Assembly: GCA_947568835.1 (NCBI GenBank)
Contig: OX387602.1
Location: 21,875,021-21,939,020, forward strand
Source of the DNA: Protonemura montana
Lineage: Eukaryota > Arthropoda > Insecta > Plecoptera > Nemouridae
DNA length: 64,000 nucleotides
Direction of reading: 5' to 3'
Made by a program: the position numbers and the translations under genes. How positions within the stretch are numbered: the stretch's first letter is position 1; every line of letters begins with the position of its first letter. Shown piece after piece: positions 1-11,672 of the stretch. Under the pieces are notes generated by a model, which saw only the letters and a program-made list of their open reading frames with translations, did not search any database and was not told where the DNA came from.

Positions 1-3000
1 GATTGCCAGTCCAGCGTGCACAGAGCTTGAGGTGATAATGTTAGATTGGCTCGGCAAGATGCTGGACCTACCGAAAGTGTTCCTAGCCTGCTCAGGAGGG
101 AAGGGCGGCGGTATTATACAGGTGAGACGCCCTAGGCTGGCGGCTCGTGCCACTCCGCTAGCTGTCACTTTCACTTCGATGCTTATTTGAAAAACATATC
201 TCGATCTCATATCGGCTCGTTGGTCTAGGGGTATGATTCTCGCTTAGGGTGCGAGAGGTCCCGGGTTCAAATCCCGGACGAGCCCAATTGTTTTGTTTTT
301 GTTCGATGCTATTTATAGTGCTTTACTTCTAGATTGAGAGTTTGCAATTGATTGCAACTTCAGCTTTATTGGCATGTATCCTCAGTTGAAACGAATGCAA
401 TTTAATTAACACTTAGTCTTCATGAAAAATTCCAATTGGTTTGCTATAATGTGCATTTATATTAAAATCACACTCAAAGAAGAGCAATACACGCTTTACT
501 TCTTGTCGCCCCGCTAGGGTACGGCCAGCGAGGCGACTCTCGTCGGACTTTTGGGCGCGAAGGCCCGAGCCATTCGCAAGGCCAAGGCCGAGTTCCCTGA
601 CTTGACCGACTCTGCGATCGTCTCCAAGCTTGTCGCCTACAGTTCATGTAAGCCGCTCGATTATTGATAGCCAAGGCTTATCATACGAACACATGTCAGT
701 ATCGGCCGCGTGTTTGCTATCGAAGAGGCACGACTTCACGTTTCAAAGTTCGACATCAGTCGCTTGCCAGCAGTTCGCTAGCAGTATGAATTTACCATGA
801 ATACAGAATCAAATGATTGCGCTGTGATGAGCTATTATGCTTCGTCACTGTTGGCGTGTTATGCGATAATGCCATTACCTGCTATTGAGTTTGCTTGCTC
901 TAAAGATGACACTCTGGTTTGATTTTGTATCCCTCATAGAATATGAAGGGGATGTAGCTCAGTGGTAGAGCGTTCGCTTTGCATGTGAAAGGCCCCGGGT
1001 TCAATCCCCGGCATCTCCAAATTTTTTTAAATCATAAAGTACTTTGCTTTCTAGTCTTAGCTTAGTTGCACTTCCTTTCCAAACAATATTCGTAAATATT
1101 AGCGTATCACATCCTAAATCCTTAGGTTTTTATGTTAGTTTATATTTTAGTTTTCTTCTATTGAGTCTGTGTTCAAAATGTTAACGTTTATTTTATATTG
1201 ACCAGGCCAAGCACACTCTTCGGTGGAAAGAGCCGGTCTGTTGGGCGGCGTCAAGTTCAATCTGCTGCCAACAGACGACAATAACGTGATGCATGGCGAC
1301 GTCCTGGAGCGAGCTATCCAGGAGGATCGTGCCCAGGGTCTTATCCCGTTCTACGTGAGTGTCTCGCCGACTGCCTAGCCATCAGGCGTCAGGGAAGACA
1401 CAATTCCTGGCCGTGGCATAGTGGTTTTCGAATTCCAAATCGTTGATATTTCTGACATATTAGAAAAAACACGTTATTTCCATTGTTCTCATGCAGCTTT
1501 CTAAACAATCTACATCAAATGTGTGCTCTTCAAAAAATTATTTTTTCTTAAAGTCTCTCCAAATGTACAAGAAGTATACACGCCACCACTCGAAACTTAT
1601 CGTTGAAGTTTCCAGCTAAAACAATTTGTGTCAATTTTTTGATTTGTTTGATTGCCAAGTGAACTTCACTTTATAAAAATCACCAATTGAGTATAGCGAG
1701 AGGAAGCCAGCGTTATCTTGTATTCTGATCTAAGAGAATGGCTTGTTCCTGTTATGTACAAATGGACGTCCTATAAGTATTAGGAAATCTTGTCCTAATT
1801 GTTTTGTTGGATATCTACTTTGTTACACATCTGAAAAATTGCTCCCCGCGTGACACTTAAGAGTGTGGTGCTCTCCAGGTGGTGGCTACGCTGGGTACTA
1901 CGTCATCGTGTGCGTTCGACGCCCTCACCGAGATCGGACCTGTGTGCAACGCCGAGGACGTCTGGCTGCACGTGGATGCTGCCTACGCTGGCTCGGCATT
2001 CGTCTGCCCGGAGTTCCGCTATTTGATGGCCGGCGTTGAGTGTGCAGACTCCTTCAACTTCAACCCGCATAAGTGGATGCTCATCAGCTTTGACTGCTCG
2101 GCTATGTGGTGAGGCAGTGCAGTTAGTTTCTTTAAGTTTGGAAAAGTTAAACATACCTACCTATCGCTTTAGCCAACTTGATTGATTTTTAACAGAGTTT
2201 CATCCACTTGTAAATTTGAGCTTCCGACTCCAGTCCAGCAATTAAGGCAGTTATTCTCCAGGACACTGACCGCAAATAATCTCATTATTAGAGAATATCG
2301 ATGGTAGGAGAACGAACTAATTTTGACCAAGTCGTGACAAATTGCGTTGGTGAAATACAAGAACTTACAGCTAAGAAATCTCCCTCCGTGATTTAGGTTC
2401 AAGGATCCGAGCGATGTGATCAACGCCTTCAACGTCGATCCCCTCTATTTAAAGCACGACCATCAAGGCAGCGCTCCTGACTACAGGGTAAGTCAGAATG
2501 AATGAGGGTTAATCAGTAACAGCAAGCTCCATGTAAGCGACTTCTGATTGCCGACTCCGTCTTTACCCGTTTCTCAGCACTGGCAGATCCCGTTGGGTCG
2601 GCGTTTCCGGTCCCTCAAGCTCTGGTTCACGTTGAGGCTATATGGTGTGGAGAACATTCAGGCATACATCCGCAAGCAGATTGCGCTCGCGCATGAGTTC
2701 GAGGACTTCGTACGCCAAGATGAACGGTTCGAGATCTACAACGAGGTCCTGATGGGCCTTGTCTGCTTCCGGCTCAAGGTAAAATCGTTTTAAACAAGTT
2801 CGGGCATTTTTGGGATTGCTGCCCCAATGAGCAGAATCTACTACCAGCTATCACATTCCCACTTATCTCATTCCCACCTATGCATTATTGGGCGTGTGTG
2901 TTATGCCAATAATTAAGCGATATTTCTTTATAATAAAATGCTCAGACTTCCTAATTAATTCATTTTTCTAATCTAAAAAATCTGCACTTCCGTGTCAGGG

Positions 3001-3208
3001 GTCCAACGAAGTTAACGAGACGCTACTCAAGAGGATCAACGGACACGGTGTAATCCACTTGGTGCCATCGAAAATCCGGGACGTGTTCTTCCTCCGGATG
3101 GCAGTCTGCTCCCGCTTTTCGGAGTCCTCAGACATTGAGCTGTCGTGGACCGAAGTACGCAGCCTCGCTGACGACGTCCTAGCCGAGGCTGAACTGGCCG
3201 TGAAGTAG
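1..3208 (+). CDS. AAAD paralog A: aromatic-L-amino-acid decarboxylase (5' partial)
   Basis: A PLP-dependent group II decarboxylase that converts aromatic amino acids (DOPA, tyrosine or 5-HTP) to amines in the cytosol. Seven phase-consistent exons are visible: <1-121, 518-647, 1206-1354, 1879-2108, 2397-2487, 2578-2778 and 2999-3208 (stop TAG at 3206). The first exon starts at the conserved SPACTELE segment, so the N-terminal exons lie before the window. Visible motifs are [18 protein letters not shown] with the catalytic His, HVDAAYAG with the PLP-binding Asp, NPHKW with the Schiff-base Lys, and LYLKH with the loop Tyr. The residue before QAH is Cys where Asp is usual. The protein ends soon after the conserved core, with no tail. 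An intron splits DYR and HWQ, which paralogs C and D lack. Two tRNA genes sit in introns 1 and 2. DDC versus tyrosine decarboxylase cannot be settled here. Confidence 0.93.
214..285 (+). tRNA. tRNA-Pro (AGG), in intron 1 of AAAD A
   Basis: A complete 72-nt cloverleaf. The 7-bp acceptor stem is GGCTCGT/ACGAGCC, the anticodon loop is TTAGGGT with anticodon AGG, and the T arm carries GGTTCAAAT. The sequence is identical to the copies at 4532 and 25546. It is transcribed in the same direction as the host gene. Confidence 0.96.
948..1019 (+). tRNA. tRNA-Ala (TGC), in intron 2 of AAAD A
   Basis: A complete 72-nt tRNA with acceptor stem GGGGATG/CATCTCC, anticodon loop TTTGCAT (anticodon TGC) and T loop GGTTCAATC. 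A run of T follows it as a pol III terminator. Confidence 0.95.
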
Positions 3209-4531
3209 ACCTCTTTGGGATATCGACCTTCGTGGACTCCCGCGTCATGTTTCTGTGCTTAAACGCAGTTAGCTTAGAAGCCAACTGATAAATCAAACAC
3301 TGCGCAATTCTCTTGCTCGATTTGCTTAATTTATATTTATTTCTCGCTCTCTTTTCCCCCTCTCTTACCCACGTACTTGTAGTAATACTATAATAAAATA
3401 TTAATACACGTATTTATATTTAAGTTATCACAGAATTTTGTTTGGCATATATGCCAAACAGATTTTGATTGTAGAGTTAGAGCAATAAGTAGGTCGATAA
3501 CTTAGCCTTGCCACTTTGACATTTATTTTAGTGAAAATAGAACTTTAGAAATTTGAGTTATGTGTTGAATATTTTTTTAAACCGAAGCTTTATAAATAAA
3601 ATCCAAACATTTTATTACTGACGTGATTCAGTAATAGTTTTTAGTAGTAGTTGTACCTACTGGCTAGGTATGTAGGTTCTCTTGTTTTGCCATTGGCGCA
3701 AAGTTCGGTGACAGGGTTTGTAGATCAGCCTGGGTATTTTAGCTATTTTTGTCAAGAATTTGTCAGTGACAAACTGTTCATTTTTATGGTAATTTGTCAT
3801 AAGAAACAACTTTACGAATGTTCCAATCTCGAACAAGAAATATTGCCCACAGAAGTGTTCTAGATGTTTGTAGGAAAGGTAATCGCAGAACTTGCGCATG
3901 TAGTGCATTCTGTACAAATGCCAACTGTTTTTATGTTTACATTATATTTGTGTAAATAGTGTATAATTATATTGTAGTCTGTTATAATTGTAGTTTGTTA
4001 ATTTAGTACGACCCAGATTTTAACTATGTTGCATTTTTTAATTGGGATCGGTAACTACAAGTGTGTAATTGGTGCCTGATACTCATAGATGTACACATAT
4101 GCTTAATATCTACTTGTATTGATAATGGACCAAATACATGTTAATTATCTAATAAGTTAACTAAATATAACATGTTATGATAGGTTTGTGGTGAGGTAGT
4201 CTACATAAAAATAAAAATAAAAATAAAAATAAAACGTATAATGTGATACTGATAATATGATGTGTTTACCAATTAATGCATGCTCGTTTCGCAACCTTGG
4301 GCTGTTGCGAGACAAGAATTCGGCGTGAGTGAATAGAGAAATCACAGTGCTCGGCAACGGTACTAGTGCTTGTGCGTTCCTTCTGTAGCTAAGTTCGAAT
4401 ATTCGCTACCAGGCATCGCATTGAAGTCGAGGTGTTATCGCTAATATCCGTAGGGCCTGAATTATTAGAAAGTGACCTGGTTCTTGTATAGTAAATTGTC
4501 TTTATTAACTTGGTAATAGCTTTATTTCATC
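3209..4531. other. Intergenic: 3' flank of AAAD A
   Basis: Holds the 3' UTR of gene A, with a canonical AATAAA at 3392-3397 about 185 nt after the stop. A short AAAAAT simple repeat lies near 4207-4236. I see no coding sequence. Confidence 0.6.
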
Positions 4532-4603
4532 GGCTCGTTGGTCTAGGGGTATGATTCTCGCTTAGGGTGCGAGAGGTCCCGGGTTCAAATCCCGGACGAG
4601 CCC
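4532..4603 (+). tRNA. tRNA-Pro (AGG), intergenic
   Basis: A 72-nt tRNA identical to the copy at 214-285, anticodon AGG. It lies between AAAD A and the convergent amine oxidase B and is the only intact tRNA in the window outside a protein gene. Confidence 0.96.
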
Positions 4604-4793
4604 AATTCTTTTGAAAGATTGTAGTCATGATCAGCATGGATTTCTCGTTGCAATTTAAACCTAACCACCATCGACACTCAGAACATTTATTAAATTACGT
4701 TTATAATTTTGACAATTTTTATAATACATCTAGAAATCTCGCTAACTTCATACTTCTTTCACTAAATAACTGAAAAGCGTGCACTCACAGGAT

Positions 4794-6849
4794 CTACAGA
4801 CACGGCGAAACAGGACAAGGTTCTTGTACTTTCGGAGGTCCTCTGAATCTCTTGGTGAGCTGTATGATTCTTTCTGCCTCTCTGATGCCACTAAGCCGCG
4901 CTCCGTGCACTGTGGCGAAGTGGCCAGGACAAGTCGCCTCCCCCGCGAAGAGCAGGATCGGCGGAATAGGCCCGCAGTTGCCGGGCAGCGGCGCCCCGAG
5001 GTCGCACTGGTGGCCCACCGTCGACTCCAGGCTCATATAGCTGAATGAGCCGCAAAAGTACGGGTCGGAGGACCACTTGGACCGCAGAATGTTCTTGGGG
5101 TATGGTAGCGTGGGGTCGCCGGTGAACTGCCGCAGCACCCTCGTGATACCCTCGGCAATCTCCTCGTCGGGACAGCGCTCGGTGGCTCGCGCCTCGGGGC
5201 CCGAAACAGTCGCGCAGAGGACGTGCTGACTTCCCATCAGCTCCTCTATCGAACTCAGACCCTTGACCCATTCGAGTCTGTCGGACAGCTCGTCAGCCGA
5301 CCAAGCCAGCTTGATCCCACCCTCGCGCCACACCCAGAACGGCTTCTCGTAGTCAAGGAAGATCTTGTTAACATGGCCGTAGCCAAGCTTCCGAATGGCG
5401 TCCATCTTCTCTGCGGGTAGCGTCGGACAAAAGAGCCGCTCGGCATAGTTCTTGAGGACACCGAGAGACATGGTGACCACCACGTAATCGGCGCCGAACT
5501 CGTCGCCGTCCATGGCTTTGACGACGGCGCGCGGGCCCGAGGAGCCGACGGTGCCCCAGCGGATGTTCTGCACGGGCTTGCAGTACTTGACGGTACACTC
5601 GGTCGGTAGATCGCGCAGCAGCGGCGCGAGGACGCCGACGTAGCCCAGCGGCACCTTAACGTCGCCGCCGGGGATATTGATGTAGCTCCCGAACTGGTCT
5701 GCGCTCACCAGCGACAGGTCGTCGCCGACGCGGCACCGGATCGAGTTTGTCAGGCCGTACATGACTCGAGCGGCGTCGTACCTGTGTTCAGCAATTAGCA
5801 TATTTATTTTACACAACATCCATGCTTAGAAAAGGTGTCAATCTGCTTTTGACGTAACTGGTGGACCATATCATGCACACAAAGTCATAGACCCGCAAGT
5901 CGTCGAATTTTGTTTACAGAACATTAAATTGGTTAAACTAATACGGAATGCTCATTCTTCAAAGCGATAAAGCCAAATGGCTATACTTGCCACTAAGAAA
6001 TCTTACACACAAACCACGAAAGCTAAAGAAAACTCCCTTTAAGACCACACACTACAGCTACCTTACCTACCTCTGTTCCTCGGGGAAGCTGAGCAACTCC
6101 TGCTGAATGCGAGCGCCGACGAAGTTTCCCAAGTTCCCGTGCGTTTTCCCGCATCCGAGCGCAAAGAGCGCAGCAGCCTGCTCTTCGATGCGACGAAACG
6201 CATGAAAGGCCGTTATACTGACGGGATAGTCGACTGCGCGCCCTTCGCTTGTACAATACAGACCCTTGAGTCGGTCCCCTCTAAGAAATACGAGATCACC
6301 GATGAAGTACATATTCAATTGTCAAATGTAGTGAGGCGAGCAAGTCACTCTGAGCACCTTGTGAGTGGGGGCTTTAGAAGACCTTCTTGTGCGGCGAGGG
6401 TGAATACAGGGTTCGCCACACAACCGCCCTGGATGTCGGAGGAACCCATCTCGGCTACAACGTCGCCCACCCAACAGGAGTGGATCCGACCGCCAGGCCT
6501 AATGAAAACGTACACACATCACGCCGAGAAAACAAGAACACCTAAAAGTACTAAAATGTTTGGTCAATGGAACACGGCAATAATCGCTCCAAGACTACGA
6601 ATAATCCAAGGTAGGTACTTACCTGTCGGTGGCTTCAAGTATCGTGAAGTTCTTTATGCCACACTGAACTAATCTGTGCGCTGCTGAGAGTCCGGCCATG
6701 CCGGCACCGATGATGACAACCTTTGGGGATTCGTGGCAAGGGTCCACCATGCAGGTGTCCGTTTGACACGTTTGAACCACGTTTTTGCAAGGCTCCACTC
6801 CCGAGGGAGGCCCTGCTCTGGCCATCCCCCGAGTTTGTGATACGATCAT
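4794..6849 (-). CDS. Gene B: polyamine/spermine oxidase-like FAD amine oxidase
   Basis: A flavin amine oxidase of the SMOX/PAOX family, which oxidises polyamines to an aldehyde, an amine and H2O2. Transcription order of exons: 6849-6623, 6498-6358, 6280-6071, 5781-4794. All junctions keep phase, giving about 521 aa, the usual family length. The N-terminus has the FAD Rossmann motif GAGMAGLSAAHRL followed by EATDRPGGRI. The C-terminal half has NKIFLDYEKPFW, which includes the conserved active-site Lys, then GEATCPGHFATVHGARLSG, the second FAD-binding signature. The start is the in-frame ATG at 6849; a pyrimidine tract and AG just upstream suggest a 5' UTR intron. AATAAA lies at 4691-4686. In exon 2 the family's WIHG motif reads DIQG, so polyamine specificity is uncertain. 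The gene is convergent with AAAD A. Confidence 0.9.
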
Positions 6850-8539
6850 ACATCTGAGAAACAAGGTTTTGTTTGTTTGATTGTTTTGGTAAATTTAAGA
6901 ATGCAAATACTGGTGCGAACTACTAATTTATTCAATATTGGTATGCTTACAATGCTGATAGGTATGCAATGTTGCTGGACAAGACTGACATTTATTATTG
7001 TCCGGCAACAAGTTTTTAAAATCAATGTACAGCTATATCTTAATTCAAACAAAATACATATAAATTTACAGTGAATATCGTGTTAAGTAGGTAGAAAATC
7101 CTTCCTGTCTTACCGTGATAGAGAGGTGCCACAAAATTTACATCCTAATATTGTCAGTTTGGGAAGGATCATTATTCGCAACTGTCTTCAATGGTCTGGT
7201 AAAATATCACAGATTTTTTGAGTAGGTTTGCTCATTATCTTTTTATGTATATTAACTATCAAAATAAGTACCGTTTCTATGATTTCCTTTGATAGGAAAT
7301 ATATAAATTTAAAAAATGCTTGAAACAATAGATAGTAGGCCAAATAATTGGATATCTAAACTGAAAGATTTCTAGCAGAATTTCCACGTGACCATGGAAA
7401 TGAAAAACACGCGCGACGTTATCTTAAATAATAACTAGTGAATAAACTAATTTCTTCTCTTCTGGCTTTCATCGCAAGTGCAAGTAAGAATGAAATCTTC
7501 TTACTCTTCCTTTCTTCGTTTTGGTCTTTTATTGCCTGGAATTCTTGTCATTGGGCTTGCCATTGGAAAACGATTATATGACATGTTTTTCTGAGATGAG
7601 TTATAGAGATTCATCGAAATGGATATCTTTAAAAACAGAACAAAATATCGATATAATAGTCCTTCAGTGAATAGCATGAGCAATATTTCGAAATATTTGA
7701 TAACGTCTAATACATTTCCAAACAAATCTATCAACCAAGCACGTAACAGCGAAATTATTTCGTAAACATGGAGTTGATTTGTGATATATTCAAACGCAAA
7801 TGAAATACCTTGTTGCCTCTACTAATCGGAGGTTTGTGATTGGTAAAATATCAAACTTTTTGTAGCATGCATTATAACCACCAGAATCGGAACTAATATC
7901 TGTTGAGATTATATTTTTAGACTTTATGAATATCGGGCCTATGTGATGTCCCGTTGGCCGGAAGACTGGGTTCAATGTCAGCCGCTAAAATATTTGTTTC
8001 CGTCTCTATATATACTCCAATATATTCAATATAATCCAATATATTGGATTTTCTCGCAGCATGGTTTCCAAATTTCCAGCCTTCTAAAGATCTAAGTTTA
8101 AGATTGGTCAACAACGCATAATCAGCCAAGTTTCGAGGCCTCTGCTAGAGGTTTCTTGGTCCCAAAAATCAACCTTGACTATTGGCTCTTCTACATTTTC
8201 ACTATTTTTCCACAAGTACAAACTTTTTTTTTTAACTGCTAGTTTTCCCTAATAATAAGTATCCCGACTGATTTCAGATCAATCCTTTCAGCTTTTTCCT
8301 GGCCGTTCCTTTAGTGGCAACACCACAAATTTGCTTTGCTCACGTCCTTTCTCGACCAAATTTTTAAGATAATTTTTGAGAAAGACTGAGAATTCTAACA
8401 AGTTCAGAAATGGTGTTCAGAGGAAAATTCAGGGAAGTGTTTGCTTTTTAGCTGGAAAAATAAAGTAGGTATATTTAGCCATTCTAGTCTGTACACCTGA
8501 GATGATAATAAGCTGGGGTCAAGCTGATCAACGTCTCAG
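6850..8539. other. Intergenic, AT-rich, no gene seen
   Basis: Low-complexity AT-rich sequence upstream of gene B. I found no ORF with a recognisable domain and no RNA gene. Confidence 0.5.
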
Positions 8540-8668
8540 GAATTATATCGTTATATCGTGTAGTTGGTTTATTTCCCGCACCTTGTAGCCGTAGAGCGTA
8601 GCTCTGTGGTAAGCGCTCTTCTTCGTGTCGCGCGTGTGGCGCGTTCGAATCCCGGCGTGGCTGCTTTT
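8540..8668 (+). repeat. tRNA-derived SINE, copy 1
   Basis: An A box-like TAGCTCTGTGGTAAGCGC and a B box-like GCGTTCGAATCCCGG are spaced as in a tRNA, but the acceptor and anticodon stems do not fold properly. It shares about 125 bp, including a leader of some 45 bp, with the copy at 9333-9461. This suggests a pol III SINE rather than a functional tRNA. Confidence 0.65.
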
Positions 8669-9173
8669 TGGTGAAATATGTATATATATATATAATATTC
8701 ATAATATTTAACAAATAAACAAATAATAAGATAAAAAAGAAAAATATAAAAGATAACTATTTTTCTAGTTTTATATTTTCGTTTGCTCAGAGTAAATATT
8801 TAATATAAAATACTCATATCCATTATAATATCCATTAATAGCATAATATCTAATATATCCAACATAATATCCAACAGATTGCGCTGGGGGTCACAGTGCG
8901 ACTTAACACGACTGCATGTTCGGTGCAACATTACAAATAAGAGAACCTGGAGGACCTGTTATCAGACAACGGAGTTCGACTGGCGTTCTTGCAGTCAGGC
9001 TGTAATGCTTGCATCATCGAGCTAGGTCTTGCTAGATCTTGCTAGATCCTGCAACTATGCAGGAGCAGGGGCAAGTCCTTCTTTCTCGGCGCTGTTACTG
9101 GAATTTTCTAATCGCTTGATGGCGTTCAGATATTAGGCCATACTAATTTTTAAGAAGAAAAAAAAAACGGGGA

Positions 9174-9240
9174 TTCGGCTGGATTCGAACGCGGGCCTTC
9201 CCGCATAGCACTATTATTCTTTAACCGCTCGACCTCGACA
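9174..9240 (-). repeat. Degenerate tRNA-like (Leu-type) sequence
   Basis: On the minus strand, a GTCGAGCGGTTAAAG A box and a GCGTTCGAATCCAGCC B box can be read, but there is no matching anticodon stem. Probably a SINE head or a dead tRNA. A similar degenerate tRNA-like sequence lies at about 9768-9853 on the minus strand. Confidence 0.4.
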
Positions 9241-9332
9241 GCAGTTGATCATTTCGGAAGTTTTTTTGTAAATATATATTGCTAAACTATGAAGAAGAGA
9301 AGCATATGAGAGGTATTGATTACTTCGGTCGA

Positions 9333-9461
9333 GAATTATATCGTTATATCGTATAGTTGGTTTGTTTCCCGCACCTTCAATCGTACAGCGTAGCTCTGTG
9401 GTAAGCGCTGTGCATCGTGTCGCGCGAGTGACGCGTTCGATTCCCGGCGTGGCTGCTTTTT
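9333..9461 (+). repeat. tRNA-derived SINE, copy 2
   Basis: Second copy of the 8540-8668 element, with the same leader, A box, B box and GGCTGCTTTTTAG end, and scattered substitutions. Confidence 0.65.
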
Positions 9462-10734
9462 AGTTTCTTACAATCGAACTAGATAACACTTGGCCAAATA
9501 TGAAACATTATTACAAGTCCAGAGTGTAGTACCAATTTCTGCCAACAGGTAGCTCTGATGCTAGTTTTGTACTTAACTCTAGTTCCCATGTTCCTATATA
9601 CTTGATGCTAGACGTAGGAGCTGCACACGGGGTATAGGTGGGGTTTGGGGTCGTGGGAACGGCCCGCAAAATTGGCGGGCGCGACTGGCGCGAAGCGCCA
9701 GGAGCGCCCGGCAATTTTGCTACTGTCTAAACTATACGCCCAAAAAAATGGCAAAAGTTTGATGTAGCGCCGTGGCACATACGTGATTCGAACCCAGTCG
9801 TCCAACATTAATTTGAACAGGTGATCGATGACTTTAACCGCACGAGCAAGCGGACACATGTTTTTTACTGCATTAATGAGATCTATAAGTCTCCTTACTA
9901 CAGCTGCAACTGGGGGATGTTGGATGCCGTATTTCAACGATAACATGGTTCCTCCGTCGAGTGGATGCGATCCAAGTAGCGGATACTTTCGACGTAACCG
10001 AAGTAGCGACTATACCGTTGTGCCACGCAGACATCCAAATTAGTGGAGAAAGAAGAACCTATTGGAATTTCATGTTTGAAAACCCGGCTTACTGCGTCAC
10101 TACTTGAAACCGACCGCACCCTCTGTTTAGTTCGTTTTAGTATGGGCAGTCCGGAAATGTATTTCTTAAATTTACTAAAATATCAGTGACAATTATTAAT
10201 CATACTCGCAAGCAAGAGCTTCCACCACGCCTAGCAATGCAGATGTACAAGGTCGCCCACCTAGCAGTTCACAAGCACTCGACAACTAAAAAATATGGGC
10301 TTTCACCATTTGCAACAAAGCTAACGTGAGAACGCAAACTCTAGAAGCTGACTAGAGGAACGTCAGTCTAAGCCCGATGCTCGATCACAGTGCCCCCATT
10401 TACTCTTATTTGTTAAGTTTCACCAAACCCGCAGTCGTGTTAAGACGCACAGCTACCCCCAGCGCAATCTTTCGGATATCAAATGTAGTCGATCAATCAA
10501 TGCTGGAATCGGTCGGTAACCCGAATATTGATACGCCTGATGTTAAAACATATAACATCGCTCGAATTACCTACTTCGGATGTAGAATCCGAATCAGCAG
10601 CATCGAAGATATTTTCCGAGTTTTATATTTTCGATCACTCACAGCTCCCAGATCTTTCATCTAGCAGAACAACTGCCTTCCAGTGGTGGCGCCGTGTTAC
10701 GAAACTGGTGTCCCGAAATTGGTCGACTCAGAAG
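9462..10734. other. Intergenic, repeat remnants
   Basis: Apart from the degenerate tRNA-like stretch near 9770-9850, I see no supported gene. ORFs here look random. Confidence 0.45.
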
Positions 10735-11672
10735 CATGGGCGTCCGCAGGATTTTTTCCAGGGGGATGCAAATGCTTCCAAGAATATCGACAAAAGAGCT
10801 TTAACTGGGGGGGGGGGGGGGAGGGGGGGAGGAAGAATCGCACGTTTTAAATATGTTGAATGAAAACTAGTCTGGGTGAAACACTCGCCTACCGCCACTG
10901 TGCACGTCAGCTTTGTATGCACTCGAAAACCATGGTTTTGTCACCAGCGTGTGTCTCAGTTTGTCGGTTAGGTCCTGATTCACGAAGTGACCAATATCCA
11001 AAACAGCTTGAGGACCTAGATCACATTCAGTTTCAAAGGCTGGTATTGGATTTTCGGAATACGCCGTCGTCGATGTAGATGCACATGCACTTTCAATACT
11101 GCGATCGCTGTTGCCATGACTGTCCGAAATTTCACGCGCGTCATCGTTCGCCTTTCTCTTCACACTCGCACTAAAAAATGTGCGTATATCCATACTCCCT
11201 CAATCAACACACTTAACTAAAACGCTCGGACTAACAAACCACCCTACTCGAGTCGCTCCCGACACATAACTGACTTACGTAAAGTTGGGTTCGACCGGTA
11301 GGAAAACTAAAACTTCATTAAGTGTAAAATTCTGTTGGCGGAATCGGAATCACGAGGGAGAAATTTGGGGAAGTAGGTACCTGCAAAGTTCAACTCTTGT
11401 AGGATCCCAGTTTCATTGAATTACGCCGTGATTTTTTTTCTGGAAAGGTTGGATGGTCGCCCACCTTTCCTTTCTATGAATGCAATACAAATTTAGAGTT
11501 TCCGTTTAAATGGCACTATTTTGATCAATTAAGTGAGAGAACATGTTAAACTTGCCCTTTGAATGATAAAATAACAAAGCCTTTATAGAGTGTTTATTTT
11601 TTAATGTTTGAAGATTTCAGGGGGGTGCAAGCGCATCCCCCCTCCCCTTGCACCCCCCTCCGGACGCCCATG
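10735..11672 (-). mobile_element. Non-autonomous hAT-like DNA transposon
   Basis: Bounded by inverted termini CATGGGCGTCCG (10735) and CGGACGCCCATG (ends 11672), followed inward by G-rich subterminal tracts, including a G run at about 10809. Inside on the minus strand, 11193-10867 encodes a fragment beginning MDIRTFFSAS and carrying LRHTLVTKPWF. This resembles the N-terminal region of hAT/TTF-type transposases. The catalytic domain is absent, so the copy is internally deleted. The flanks are CTCAGAAG and GCCGCAAG, which are not a duplication of each other. Confidence 0.6.
10867..11193 (-). pseudogene. hAT transposase N-terminal fragment
   Basis: A 108-codon ORF inside the hAT-like element. 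It starts with a DIRTFF motif, then a Ser/acidic low-complexity stretch, then an IGHFV...LTDKLRHTLVTKPW segment of the type that precedes the zinc finger in hAT transposases. No DDE domain follows before the element's end. Not expected to be active. Confidence 0.5.

Noticed and set aside
4891..5598. Several long ORFs on both strands over gene B
   Set aside because: Shadow frames of the GC-rich last exon of the amine oxidase.
9768..9853. tRNA gene on the minus strand
   Set aside because: A B box-like GGGTTCGAATC is present but the anticodon and acceptor stems do not pair; treated as a degenerate tRNA-like remnant.
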